From contig JANTQF010000156.1 in assembly GCA_032988165.1 (NCBI GenBank), positions 1 to 64,000 on the forward strand: 64,000 bases of DNA, read 5' to 3'. Below the pieces are notes generated by a model. That model ran no database searches. It saw nothing but the letters and a program-made list of their open reading frames with translations, and was not told the DNA's origin. Position numbers and translations under genes: made by a program. The stretch's first letter is position 1, and each line of letters begins with the position of its first letter. Source of the DNA: Emmonsiellopsis sp. PD_33. Its lineage: Eukaryota; Ascomycota; Eurotiomycetes; Onygenales; Ajellomycetaceae. Below are positions 25,421 through 37,652 of this stretch, piece by piece.

Positions 25421-27549
25421 GCTTTTCTATTCTGTCAGGCATGAGGTGAGAGCTATGTGAGCAATCCAAGAAATAAGATGTGATTAGATGGTTATAAGGT
25501 AAAGGTAGATCTTTTATAGATTTAATGTTATTTTGATATCATTTCTAATGAATCTTTCTCTATTAATCTGTCCTATCAGATGTCCCTCCATCTGTTACTA
25601 GCATATTAAGAGGCTGAATTTTATCTACTTTTCACTTGTATAGTGTAGTGACAATTAAGTGATGAGATTGAAAAGAAGGCTCAGCTGAATCATAAAGAAA
25701 AAAATCATATAGTTAAATGTTATAAACTTGATGAATTTCAGAGATAGAGTACTGCAAGAAAGAAAATATAGTATGTGAGGATGACTGAAAGTACTGTTAT
25801 AGAATGACAGAAATGTGTGGTAGAGATTTCTAAGATAATTAAATGATAATCTCTGATTAACTGGAGATATTTGTTAGCCCCAGACTGAGAAATCATGATT
25901 AGCTGAATTCTCTCTCATCACTCTTATACAGTAGAATTTCTATTCTACTATCTGTTATATTAATACTATTAATTCTGACTTCATCTCTTTACTTATTACT
26001 ATCATCATGAAGATCAGTTGGACTTAGCACCTCTAATTTAAAGACTAATACTTACTATGAAGATCATCTAGCTGCCTGTCACCATAGTCTCCTAGAGAAT
26101 AGCTGAGAAAGGAGACTTAGTTAGTTTTATCATCTAGGTTGAAAACTATGATAATGATGCCACTAATATTATCTATCTGTCACATTAACTAAATTATATT
26201 TTCATAGAGATAGTCTAGAATGCACTCATGGGAATCATACTCTAAAATGAAGAAGGTTTAAGATATAAATATAAATTCAATATGAACTGAAATATTCTTA
26301 TAGATTCTAATAATATCACTATGCTAACTATTAGTGTTAAGAATTAACTTGAAAGTATCTTTCTGAATGATTAGGCTAAGACTCAAGACAGTACTCTTCA
26401 TCATGCAGTTGATCTCTACTCTACTATTAAATATAACTTTAGTTTAACCCTTTCTGATGCTGACAGAAAACTTGATATAGCCAATAGACATCAGATTCCA
26501 CTAAGGATCATATTCCAAGACATGGTAAAAGAACTGAATAAAGAAGACTCTGGCAGATTTCTTCTTAATCATATGTTGCTGAACTTCAGCTGAAAGATTC
26601 TAAAAGAATGTCTGCTGTAGCTGAGTAGAGTAGGCTATAATATTCTTAAGCTAAATTCTCATGATCTCTTGACATATAATCTTCTCAAAGATGATCTAAA
26701 TTATAATAGCACAGTTCTTCTTATTCTTCATTTCAATAAAAAGCTTAGAACCTTTAGATTTTCTAGAATAATAGAGGATGATTTTCTTTTAAATCTCAGG
26801 TGCTTCAGCTATCTCAGCATCAGATACAGCTTCATTGATTAACTGAGTTAGCATTTCTTTCTGTAGTTAGCTGTTAAGAAGGATCTGTGATTCATTAGGA
26901 TTAGATAAAGGCAAGATGATGTTCTTAGCAAATAAAATCAATTTTTAAGAGCCATCTGAATAGTAATCAGCCCTTCAAGAATGAGTGGAAAGTAGGGCTT
27001 TCTCCTTTTCAATCTAGCTAGAGAGTGTAAATTAATTCTTGTTAGTAACTAACTCTTTGCTCTTATTATTTCTAGTAGTAGTCTGAGTAACTATCACACT
27101 AGTAACCTCTTCTATCTTGCTGCCCAAGTTACCTTCTTTGGCACTGCTTTTGAACCTGACATCACATATACTAATAAAATTGACTGTGGGTAATGAGCTA
27201 CTGTCAGAGGAAATAAGGATACTATCATTATTATAGAGTTTTACTACTAATAGGACAATGAGAGGTGTGAATCTCTACTTAAGAGTATACTCAATGATGA
27301 TAATGTGTGATTCATACTAGTTTATATTAATTTTTAGGCCATACTACATCACATGTCCATCAAAATATTTACTCATTCTATTTTGATGGATCTTTTCCTG
27401 ATTAATCAACTTATTAATTTGGAGATACTGAGGGAGTATGTGAGAGGAGTCACTATAACCCCAACAGGCATAAGGAGGGCAATCATATTATGACATACTT
27501 TCAGATTAAGGTCAATATGGACTGCTAGAGCTACACTGCATTCTATAAT

Positions 27550-28515
27550 AGGAAATATTTGTGAGATTTTGAGCAGGATCAATAGATTTCTAGTTGGTGA
27601 GAATATATAACATTATAGCTGATTATTGTATATTTTTCTGTTATTAGAAATCTATAATAGCCAGCAACAGTGTATCTATCTAGTTGATGAGAGATTCAAG
27701 TAAGCTATCATTTAAATTCCTTAAAGCTGGATCAGAAGAAGTAGGTAATATAGAGAGGGCTACTTGAAGTCTCAGCACAGCTAAGATGGGCAGATTGAAG
27801 ATAGGCTGAGTAGGAGGCAGCTGAGTAAGTAACATTATATGAGAACTCAGATCAGACATGATCATTCAGGCCATCTTTTCTTTAACTTCCTGAAATTCCA
27901 CTGTAGCTTCACAAACCTTTGAAATTTTCCACTCAGATGAGTTATTTTAGTTAAACCTAGCCTTATAAAAAGCCTTCTCATGAACCCTATCAGACAAACC
28001 TCATAAGAATAACTAGTAGGCAAGAGATTTCTAAATCTCATTTCAGCTAATCAGCAGCTCAGTGATGGTGTAGAATTAGTAATAGAAAGTGAGAATGTCT
28101 CAGCTGAAAGATCATTTAAAACTAGATAGAGCATTCAGATAGGTTTAGTTGTATATTTACTGATGAGTATTATTCTATTAGAACTCTAACATTAATCTTA
28201 CTTTAACTTTAATTTAGGTTTGCAGGTCCTTCACTAATCAGTCCATATGACTTTATAGTTTTATAGAGTAATAGTTACACAGCACTACTAAGGCTTCATT
28301 CTCAGAAATATGGTGCAGCTTCAGTATGACATCAAACTGGTTGACAAACTAAGTAATATCTTTTCTATTAAAAGAGGGGGCTCCAAAGGATCTAGGAACT
28401 AGCATGAGTATAACAAGCTACTAATAAATCATTCTGCTTTCAGAAGGCAAGGCACTACTAGGTGTAGGCAGGCCTGATGAGGAATTAGTAGAGCTGAACA
28501 TCTTCTTACTATTAA
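27550..28515 (-). pseudogene. Gag-like relic of the gypsy element
   Basis: The - strand upstream of the RT reads MFSSTNSSSGLPTPSSALPS, then FGAPSFNRKDIT.FVNQFDV and HHISENEALVVLCNYYS. This resembles the capsid-type opening of fungal gypsy polyproteins. The assignment rests on position and pattern rather than a diagnostic motif; I did not find a zinc knuckle. Confidence 0.45.
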
Positions 28516-29035
28516 TCTCAATTTTTAGTGGCAAAGCTGGTACTTTTCCTGACTGAGTTTAATAATGTATGATGGAGTCTGACTGAGTATACTTAGAAGA
28601 TATATATTAATAGAGAAATAAATAGACAAGTGACTCTCATTCACAAATGAGAAATAAGTTAATAATAATAGTAATATCTATATCTTTTTATGAGTAGAAA
28701 TTTAGAGACTCAAGAAAGAGAAGAAACTGTAAGATTTACTGCAGATTTTTCTTCTCACTAGAGTCTATATTTATTGAGGAATGGCTTGATGATTTCAATA
28801 GTTTAGCAGGTCTATTCTTTAAAGTTTTCTTCTGATAGTATTATCATTGGTGTAGCTACAAAGCTGCAGGCCTGCTCCAATCAAATGGGCCTATCACAAA
28901 TTGAAATAAGAGAATTGCATTGAGCAATATACTTAATAAAAGAAAAGAAAAAAGGGAAAAGGAACTTAGTATAGTTATTTATATTAATACTGCTATTTAT
29001 TCATCCATTCATATTTTCAATCATGTGCACTAATA

Positions 29036-29381
29036 AAGTGAGGACAGAATGTGTGTGTTAGATGGCACCAAATAGAGCAGCAGCAAACATAAGAAAAGAA
29101 TTGATATTAATGTTGAAGCAGAGGAATGTATTAGTAATTTATAGTATAAAACAACACAGTAATAAAATGATAAGATAACATATAAAAGAAATAAAAGATC
29201 TATCTCAAAGAAGCATACACCTGCATGAGAAAACCATGAATGAATAGATGATATCTTACAATGAAAGGAAAATATCTATCTTCATGACTGTGCTTGACAG
29301 TAAAAAGCCTTGGCAAAAAATTGATCCAATCTAACAGTAAATCCCTATCACAATAGTCTCCTGCTACCTCCTCTGACAGCT
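29036..29381 (-). repeat. Right copy of the ~345-bp direct repeat
   Basis: Matches 17984-18330 with an offset of 11,052 bases. It contains the end of the transposase reading frame (an open stretch of 83 codons at 29451-29200) and its downstream flank. Confidence 0.8.
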
Positions 29382-30560
29382 CCTCACAGTATTCTATAGG
29401 TGGTTGAGGAAGATTTGATGCCTCATTCTCATCCTGTACATTTTCATTCATTTTCTCATACTAATTCATGAAGTTATGAAGGGATACTAATATATATATC
29501 AGGTCAATCTATGTCCTCTTGCTAAATCCATTTCTGATATAGTCATATATATGGAATTAATGTTTAAATATGCTAAACACTCATTCAACTGCCCCCTAAA
29601 GACTCACATGGTAGAGATTGAATAGTTCTTTGGCATTTTTAGGCCTTACATTTATCATTACTCACTCCTTCAGGTGATATCACATGCTAAAATACAGGGA
29701 TAGTATCAATTGATTCCTCTGTGAATATTTAGCATCTATAAGAAAATAACAGCCAGATAGTGCACTAAAATCATTCTTATCCTCTATAAAATTAAGCACT
29801 TAAGAGTCATGAGCAGATCCTTCCATTCCTATATATATATACATGAAATTGAGTTTGAAATTACATGCAGTAAGTAGGTTCTGTGAGATCCATTCCTTTT
29901 AATTTCACCATACTGATTGCTCTGCTAGAAGCACTGAGATAGATAGATAAGTCCCATCTAACATACTTATAGCACCTTTAAAAAATAGCTAGCATGTTGG
30001 ATTCTTACTTAGAGCTTTCTCACTATAATCCTCTCCAGGAAGATGAATAATGTGTTCATATAAGATACATAAAGCCTCAAAAACTTCATGAAACATTCTA
30101 ATAAAACTAGTGAGTATTTCCTCATTTAATTTAATAATTATATACTAATGTTGAAATAGTTACAATCAAATATTAGAACATCTCTGCAGTGTTATAATAA
30201 GAGATCCCCTGAGTAATAACATATAGAAATATTAACATCTTCTACTCAATACTTATAATGTTTATTTTATCAGATTCAGTGAGATCTGTATTGAATCTGA
30301 GCCATTCAATAAGTTCTAACATTATATTTAATGACATTCTCATTATATTTATAACCTACTAGTTATAGTTATTCAGATCAAGCAGGGCCACTATGAATTG
30401 AGCATTATGATAATAGTCTATATATATACTCTAAAGACCCCTTAACACATATTATATGGCTAGAGTCACTATAATAATAATCATTTCTCTTACTAACTGT
30501 TGATTAGGCTATTCAACCTCATCCTCATATCATCACTCAATGCTATCATTGTTGCTGGCC
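29200..30560 (-). pseudogene. PIF/Harbinger DDE transposase relic
   Basis: The - strand translation, read through stops, gives NLLTACNFKL-like and then MEGSAHDS.VLNFIEDKNDF, GCYFLIDAKYSQRNQLILS, YFSM.YHLKE, RPKNAKELFNLYHVSL.GAVE and VFSIFKH.FHI, ending VSLHNFMN. The GSAHDSRVL and LRN/GAVERxFGxxKxRF signatures are diagnostic of Harbinger-type DDE_Tnp_4 transposases. The start is probably near 30560 (MASNNDSIE). Many conserved Arg positions are now stops. The final 83 codons remain open. The transposase cuts and pastes the element using the terminal repeats; this copy cannot make a working protein. Confidence 0.85.
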
Positions 30561-30811
30561 ATGGTGTACTCTAGGGCAGGAAGGGGGGGGGGAGTTGAAT
30601 TAGGTAGATGGTCTAGCACAAAAAAATATTGAAAAAGTGTAAGATCTTGTGAGAATGCAGTGAAATCTCACCTGGCTGTTTGATCTCTAGAGTTATGTAA
30701 AAATCCATTAATCTTTTCTATATAGACAAAATATCATCACTTTTTATGCTATTAAACCTTAAAACTATCATTGAATGTGCTGCAGTATTATCCAGCATTA
30801 TAAAATATAAT

Positions 30812-30943
30812 AACTGGCTGCTGCACTGAACACTTGCCTGTTTTCATTCTTAATAGTGGGGTAAAATCTGTTTTTGAAGCCTAGTGTGTGTTTTTTGTGT
30901 GTTGGATGATGGAAAACATTGATAACTGGTTTTGCACTGAACA
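30812..30943 (-). repeat. Subterminal direct repeat of the TIR motif
   Basis: AACTGG followed by TGCACTGAACA occurs at about 30812-30832 and again at 30925-30943, within the right TIR. These may be transposase or Myb-protein binding sites, as repeated subterminal motifs are in other DNA transposons. Confidence 0.6.
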
Positions 30944-30948
30944 GGGCC
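30933..30948 (-). repeat. Right terminal inverted repeat of the Harbinger element
   Basis: TGCACTGAACAGGGCC, the exact reverse complement of the left end, followed by TTA at 30949-30951. Confidence 0.9.
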
Positions 30949-33900
30949 TTACTATTAGTTAACTGGTTATGCAAGGAGGATTTTAGTGCTGCCCATGATT
31001 TATGCCAAGTCTCATAGGTTCTCCTTTAGATTGTTCTAACTTTGATGTTGTACCAAACAAAATATGTATATTAAAAAAGTAATTTCTGAGCTTCTTACTG
31101 TTTTTATGATATCCTGATACAGTAGCTTTCCCATTGTTAATTCCCAGGGGAAAGGGGTGAAATGTTACGAAACTTTTCTGAAGACTTTGCACTTGAGCTT
31201 TAACATTTGTGTCAGGTTGCCAGGGCCAGTCATCGGTGTGCATTCAGATAAATAGCCGTGGAAAATGGCAATGACGCCTTGGTATTAAAAAAAAGGGGAG
31301 GGAGGCGACCTCGGGAGGTTTCTGATCCTACACACAATTTTGTTCCCCCATGCAAAGTAACAGTAATGAAACCCATAACTAATAGAAGCATCTAGGAAAA
31401 ATCCTTCTGAGTCTCAGTATAGGCTGATTGCCAAATATCCTACCGATGAAAGTTACTTAGAAATAGTATTAATAGAAGCTCTGATCATCCGGCTTCCCCC
31501 CCTAATAAATGTCTCCGAAATGTCTCTGGAGTGTTGCTAGTGAGAATACTATACAGTTATCTGGGATTTAGGCATGTTGAACGATGTTATGATGGTGGAT
31601 GGTGACATTGTTAATATATTAATATCCTCTCTATCTTTTGGCTTTCCGGTTGACGGGTTTGGATAGGGGTCAGTTGTTTGGTAAAGGATCCAAAACTGGG
31701 GGCGGAGAGGGGGGAGGGGTGGGAAAGGTTTCAACGCGGGTTAGGAAGGGAGATCGTATATAGAGACCTTTTTATACACTGTCAGTCAGGTTAGTTAATT
31801 TATGCCAAGTAATAATGGTTAATGCTTGAAGTAGAGGGTTGCAAGCAGCAAAGAATCCTCTATCTATTCCCCAGTTTTTCTAGTTGTGCGCGCCCCTTTT
31901 TCTTCCTCTTCTGATAAGCACTCTTTCGCAACTATATAGATCAAACAAATAGATTTATTAGAATCTGGACTCGGACATCTACATCTATATAATATTGTAA
32001 TTCCAAGAAGAAAAAAGAAGTTCTCAGTCTTGATGATTACTCTCACTTCTATGTTTAAAATATGGGCCTATATAAGGACGTTTACATTTTATGGAATGTC
32101 CTGCGAATTGAAGTAATAACACTTTGAAGCCTAACTACTATTAGAAATAGAAAAATATCAATCCTCGCATAGTGATCCAAATATGGCATTCAATAACTTA
32201 AGAAACCAAAAGTCAATCTTTATCTCAAAATATGTTCAATGAAAGCACATCAACCCTTAAACACCAGCAACTAAACAGTGTTTTGACAGCTGTCAAATTA
32301 TCTCATACTTTCCGCTTTTTAATCCCTCTTGATCAATGACAGCTTAAAATGCTACATAAATATATTGTTTCCCTTTTGAATGTTCCATGTTAATATATCT
32401 ACCTAGCATACTCCTTGAAGTAGGAGAGCATCCCCTTGGCTCGCAAGTGAAGTACAGTAAGTTAGATGCGTAGAAGAAGGAGATGTTGATAATCATGAAA
32501 AGGAGTTAGTAAAAAAGACCAACTGCTGAAACTTGGAAGTTCTATGGTGCTCCTCAATAATATTTAGGGGTTACTTCTTATTCAGTAGTACTTTTGCTGG
32601 CAATAATTACATAAACTGATTTCATTTTATAGATCTACTTCCATCTAACCAATCTGTTTTTCAAATACATTTTACTCTCCATGTTCAAAAATAGTTCTGA
32701 AGATACTCAAAAAATTAACCAAGTGTAATGAAGTCTGTCTATTTTCTAAAACATACAGACACCACAACACAGTCAATTGACCGCTTTCCTCCCAATTCCC
32801 TACAAGCGCATATGCCTTCATGCTCCACATATTATGCGCCTCACGAAGGAAACTTAGGTGGCACAAGCATCCACTTCCCGCCTCTGACATAAAAATTATT
32901 CAATCCCTCTCCGCCACTTCCCCCTTACCAAGACACCGGCATAGTAGCATTTTGCGGCTCAAAATGTGGTGTGTCTGTTCCTGTGCCCCGTATTTGGCCT
33001 GCAGGATTGATCAGCGGGATATCTTCAAGTTACCCCGCAACAGTGCATAAAGGGTAGTGGACTGTGTTTAATTCGTGAGTCCAATGGTTATGCAAGGCAT
33101 CAAAACAAGGAAGTGGGAATCTAGGAAGCGGTCGAACAGGAGGGCGAGGGATGGGATGGCAGGGCAGAATGGGACAATGCCATTCTGGATGTAGGTAGGC
33201 AGGCATGTCGGTACGGTTCGCAGGTGGGATGCAGGTAGGTGTCCATGGATACATTGTTTCATTTTTGGGGATATGCAGGGTTGAATGGGCATTGTTGATG
33301 AAGTGGCATGGCACAGGGAGGGATGTATACTTGCTTTCCACCATAAACACGGTGAAGGAAGGCTGATTCTGCACTGGGATGTTTATGAGATTGGAGAGGA
33401 AACTCGGAGGCTATCTCCGACTTTTCTTCTTTTCTTTTCCTTTTTCCCTTTTTTATGAATTTTGAGCATGATCCGGCTCTGGGCCAATCGTTATTCAGCC
33501 TGGGTGTCATTTGCCGATAAGGGAGAGATCCAATTCGTTGAAAACCCATAAAATAAGAGAAAATCAAGTTCAGCAAACCGACCCGCATCGGCTGTCCCCC
33601 TCGCTGCGTTGCGGTGTATTGCGGTGATAATGCGGTGTTATGCGTTGTTCGGTGCTCGTCTGTGACGTTGGTCAATGCTTGCTTGCCGAGCGAACACTGC
33701 ACCGGGAACTAACTAAATCTTGACCTCCAGATTGCAGTGTGAACGCACACCCTGCCCGCCAAATCTTGCGGTCTGTCCATCATGCAGCCTAGCGAGCGTG
33801 CGGGGGTGTCTGGAGCGACGGAGGTACAGTGCATTGCTTTTGCTTGGCTTCGACCCGCTATTCGGTGTTCCTTATCCCTGACCCTGGCAAACCTCTTAGG

Positions 33901-36569
33901 GCTGGCCGAGGTCAAGCCGCCTTTGGTAATACAAAGGTTACTGCGGATCAACGCCCGAGGCGGATCGTCTTGCAGTAACTAGCTCAAGTTTGTTCGCTGT
34001 TCGTCCATCAAATTCGCGCTGACTGATACCCGCAGAGGTAAGCTACGTTCTTGTCCTGCGATCCGTAAGCGTAATTTACTACCTCCTGGTTGAGGTAGCA
34101 TTTCCAAACGTTAGTGCCTGTATTATTAATTTATCGGGAGGTCGAAGAACCGTCATTACGGAATGGTCGCGCAATTTGCAGAAGACTGGGATGCAGTAGA
34201 GTTACGTATGGTACACACACGTTCCGGATTACGCCTGGTATTGGGCTGCAGTCTGCGTAGGGAATGGCGGTACCTCATCCCTCTATGGTTTGAACGGGGT
34301 ATGTTGTTGCAGAGTAAGATTTTCTTTACCGTTCCTGTTCGGCTGCACACTCCCGTCGCGCTTCTTCTCAATGGGTGTGTCGAAGGTAGGTAAATATCAC
34401 CGTTGGAGATAGACGGAGTCCGCTTGCGCCACTCGTTGTTGTGAAAGTTTCTTGTCATGCAGACCAGCACCATGCGTACGATGTTTATTCTCCTATTCGT
34501 GTGTTTGCCTTAGAATCTCGACCGTTGAAATGTATATAGTCCCCTGTGAACGGCCTCTCCGAGTGAATTCGAAGCCAAAACACAATACGAGCTTTCTGTA
34601 TCCCATAACTTTGTAAAATTTGGCGAGAGCCGGGCGAATACAATACTATACCGCACGCAACAGTGGCCCATGATAGCAAGCTAAATCCATGGCAGGACAG
34701 CTCTCTATTTTTTTGTAGGGTTATCCCCTGGTAAGTGATGGGCCGTTGGTGCGTGCAGTACAGTAATGATATGAAAGTTAAAATTTGCAAAGTCGAGTCC
34801 AGGTCTGCCTTACCAGCCCGACGGTTATCTCCAAAATCCGGGGACGAATCGTCTTCTCAGGATGCGGTCTGCAGAAAATGGTTGATGTAGCCCTAATTAA
34901 GAAGAAGGGTGGGAGAGAGTAAGCCGGGAAGGTAAGTTCGTAAGCGAATATTGCAATTGTGACAGGCTGAAGTGAAATAAGACATAAGAATCTCGGCCCC
35001 TTTTCCAACTGTTGCGTGTGGAGTTCTCTAGACGGGTAGCTGATACATTTTTGAATATCGCAATTGCACCTGTTATTATGCGTTACTCAGGCTGGATGTC
35101 GTCAGTACTCCTAGAATATTTCCCGAAGCACGGAGCATCCTGTTGATAGGGACTGGTCGGAAAGAAAATGAAAAGGAAAAAAGAGGTCAACAAAAAAAAG
35201 TCAGCCAATGTCTGCAGTGGCTGTCACCTAATGCCGATCGGGGTTGCCGCGGCTGACAAGGAATCGATTGTCAGAACCCCTAAAAGGGAAGGGGAAGGAT
35301 ATTTTGGGGTGACAGGCCCCTAGATAGCCTGTGCCCTGGGGCCGTACGCGTGTAAGACGCCGAATGAGCTTATTGCCAAAAGGGGCCAGCGAATGAGAGG
35401 CATGCACCGCAGCATCGATTGTGGATGGGTTCGGATCCTCCTAGCAATTTATCATTGGTGCCATTCATCCGGGAGTGATAAGTTGAAACCTTTAGCTGCG
35501 TCCGTGGTGATCGGACGCCATTATTCGGTGGCAGAGCGGTCGAGGTTCAAACCCGAAGGAGCCAGTCAGACACTTTTCACATGGGTGAGCTAGCAGGGCA
35601 AGGCAAAATCCAAGGGTGGGTTTGAAACACTGTTGGATGTCGGGCCTGCCCTATCCAACAGCCGGGTACTCCGTAGTGAGCTAGGTTTGGTGTGGGAGGG
35701 CCACCTGGTAGGGCTGAGCAGGGGACGACAATTGGAATAACAACATAGCCCCCGGTTCCCATTGGGCAAGGGATTAAAATTGCCTGACCCCCCTACTCGG
35801 ATAGGAGTAATCATAAGGCGTGGGTTATTCTGCCGACGGAGGAAAACGACCATACATGGTATGTAATGCCCCTGAGGGTGGACAATCTTCGAAAGAACGA
35901 CAGAAATTAACTGTAAGGATATGGGGAGCGGTACCGCGGAACTCGGCCAGTTAGTAATAGGACCCAGAGTCGTCCCTCGAATTCAGAATGGGAGACTATA
36001 GCTTAGGGGTGTCCATGCTTCCAGCATTAGTTGATGGACTCGGAGGCCAAGGTTTGTCCTGGGCGTTCTTAGACCGTTTTATTGCTTGCTTGATATTTCC
36101 CAGAGCGTCCAATTGCGGCCCATACCAGAGGAATGCATGGCGGGGGGAGGGCAGTGTGAAAGTTTGTCAGGGTTTTTTTAGGTTCAACACCCAGGGATTC
36201 TGAGAAAACTCACGTCAGAAACTTATTTCCAGTCCCCTTGCGTCCTCCAATCGCACCACACACACGAAAAAAAGCCAAACGGCCATTTTCCGGGTAAATG
36301 CCATGCTTATTCACGGTAGTTGGGAGCGGCCACGAAGACACCTTGACAAGGTTTGGTCATTTGGCGTCTGATTGGGGCGACGACAGCCAAAATCTCCACG
36401 TCAGTTGGTTCGGGGGGGGTTATGTTTGTTTTCCCCTTCATCCCTCATTATTAAGTTCCGTCCCAATAGAGAATAATAATAATGGCCGGAAAGAAAAAGG
36501 GGATCAGAAAAATCTTCGCCCTTCCCACCCAACGTTGCAACAACGCACTCGGCTCATGAAGCACTCGGG

Positions 36570-36815
36570 CTAATCCGAGGTGGGATTGATATACCAAATT
36601 TGCACATTCCCGTCATCCGTGGCAGTAACTGATGACCAAAGGATAGTTGTGCGGGGGAGTCCTTCGAGTGGTTGCTTTCCTGAGGAATCGACTTGGAAGC
36701 CGTAAAAATAGCGGCCTGGCCGTAGGCATTGTCGTGTTTGGTCCAACTCGTCAACTCCACAGCCACAGAATCCGCTACCTTGGATAGCCAGGGTAACACC
36801 TTTGTGGATAAACAA
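36570..36815 (-). CDS. Possible small Cys-containing hypothetical protein (uncertain)
   Basis: An 81-codon frame starting MFIHKGVTLAIQGSG with four Cys in the first half (GFCGCG.., RQC) and a Tyr/Phe-rich middle, ending YINPTSD. The composition is more protein-like than surrounding frames. A hydrophobic start in another frame just upstream (MAMLLQFICLYC) would suit a signal peptide but cannot be joined without a frameshift. I do not recognise it; it may be chance or a decayed small secreted protein. Confidence 0.2.
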   Translation of the reverse strand: MFIHKGVTLAIQGSGFCGCGVDELDQTRQCLRPGRYFYGFQVDSSGKQPLEGLPRTTILWSSVTATDDGNVQIWYINPTSD

Positions 36816-37428
36816 CTATGGCAGCAACCAGAAGGTTCTAGTCCATAAATAGAAACAAAATCAGCCTGCACAGCCTGGCAGTAGAGACAGATGAACTGTA
36901 ACAACATTGCCAACTAGCAATCAGAAACTGGCTGGTATATTGGACGAATATTATTGTTCGCATGGAGTAATACCAGAGATAGAGAAGCTCTGAATTGGAG
37001 CATGTATAAAATTCCTTTGGGCATGTTAATGCATGTTTACCGCATTGGAGGGGGGGGGAAAGCTTCCCAGAGTAGCATAGGCCCAACTGAATATGTGCAC
37101 TCTGGATTTTGACAGAATAAGTCTGGACATTGTATTTCAGCGTCCGGAATTGATGGACTGAGGGCGGGTTTCGGGTATATTTTATATCCCAAGCAAACCC
37201 TGGGCTATCTGGGAGTGGGAGAGAGGGAGCAAGGAGCAGATTCACGGGCTAAATAGTTGTCATGTAACCATCAGGATAAAGATGTACATCAATGGGATGA
37301 TGTACGAAGCAACCAATTCCATACAAAAATGGAGATAGGAAATCAAAGATTTGTGTCTTTTGTGTTGGTGAAGTTGGATGTTGATGTTTTGCCTTGCGAG
37401 GTGTGATTGGCTCATCCGTCTTTACAGA

Positions 37429-37436
37429 TCACGTGA
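37429..37436. promoter_or_regulatory. TCACGTGA palindrome (E-box type)
   Basis: A perfect 8-bp palindrome of the kind bound by bHLH factors. It lies about 0.87 kb upstream of the csn1 start. Function is inferred from the motif only. Confidence 0.3.
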
Positions 37437-37652
37437 CTCTTCTGATAACCGATAACCCCAGACCATCAACATCAAAGCAGAGCAACGCTCAGCAATCCAA
37501 CTGGCCCCAATTGATCACCACGGCTCGCTTTTCTTGCCAGCCATATTATTGTAACAGGTCTGTTTTCCATTTCTTTTGGTTTAGTTTCTTGCGTTCTGTC
37601 CGGATCCGAAGAGCTGTGAAGCTGATCAGTCGGTGGTGGGATGTAGGTCAAG

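Larger units (their letters stand above)
22200..28740 (-). mobile_element. Ty3/gypsy LTR retrotransposon relic
   Basis: Reading the - strand through stops gives gag, reverse transcriptase and integrase in the order of a Ty3/gypsy polyprotein of the type common in Pezizomycotina. Segments near 22300-22450 and 28600-28720 share words (AAATAAA..GACAAGTG, then AATAATAGTAA, then a GAAATTTAGAGACT-like stretch). These may be the remains of the two LTRs, but the match is weak and the LTR limits are not defined. CpG is absent and all frames are broken. Confidence 0.75.
16032..30951. mobile_element. Composite PIF/Harbinger DNA transposon with TIRs and TTA duplication, nested insertions, CpG-depleted
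   Basis: The ends are a perfect 16-bp inverted repeat (GGCCCTGTTCAGTGCA at 16035-16050, its complement at 30933-30948), each flanked by TTA (16032-16034 and 30949-30951). A 3-bp TWA duplication and GGC..TGTT-type ends are the hallmark of PIF/Harbinger elements. A Myb/SANT-like relic (+) lies inside the left end and a Harbinger DDE transposase relic (-) inside the right end, the two-gene layout of this superfamily. Autonomous Harbingers are usually a few kb, so 14.9 kb is explained by nested insertions, including a Ty3/gypsy element. I see no CpG in the interval. Every reading frame is riddled with stops, so the element is dead in its own coding capacity. Confidence 0.85.

Noticed and set aside
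19230..26030. Possible LTR pair (CCCTAGAGTAGAAAATTATG near 19262 and a similar word near 25882)
   Set aside because: Similarity is limited to about 30 bases at roughly three-quarters identity, and the second site falls between the gag and RT parts of the gypsy element.
35520..35575. tRNA-like boxes (TGGCAGAGCGG then GGTTCAAACCC)
   Set aside because: The A-box and B-box-like words are only a few bases apart and no cloverleaf can be formed.
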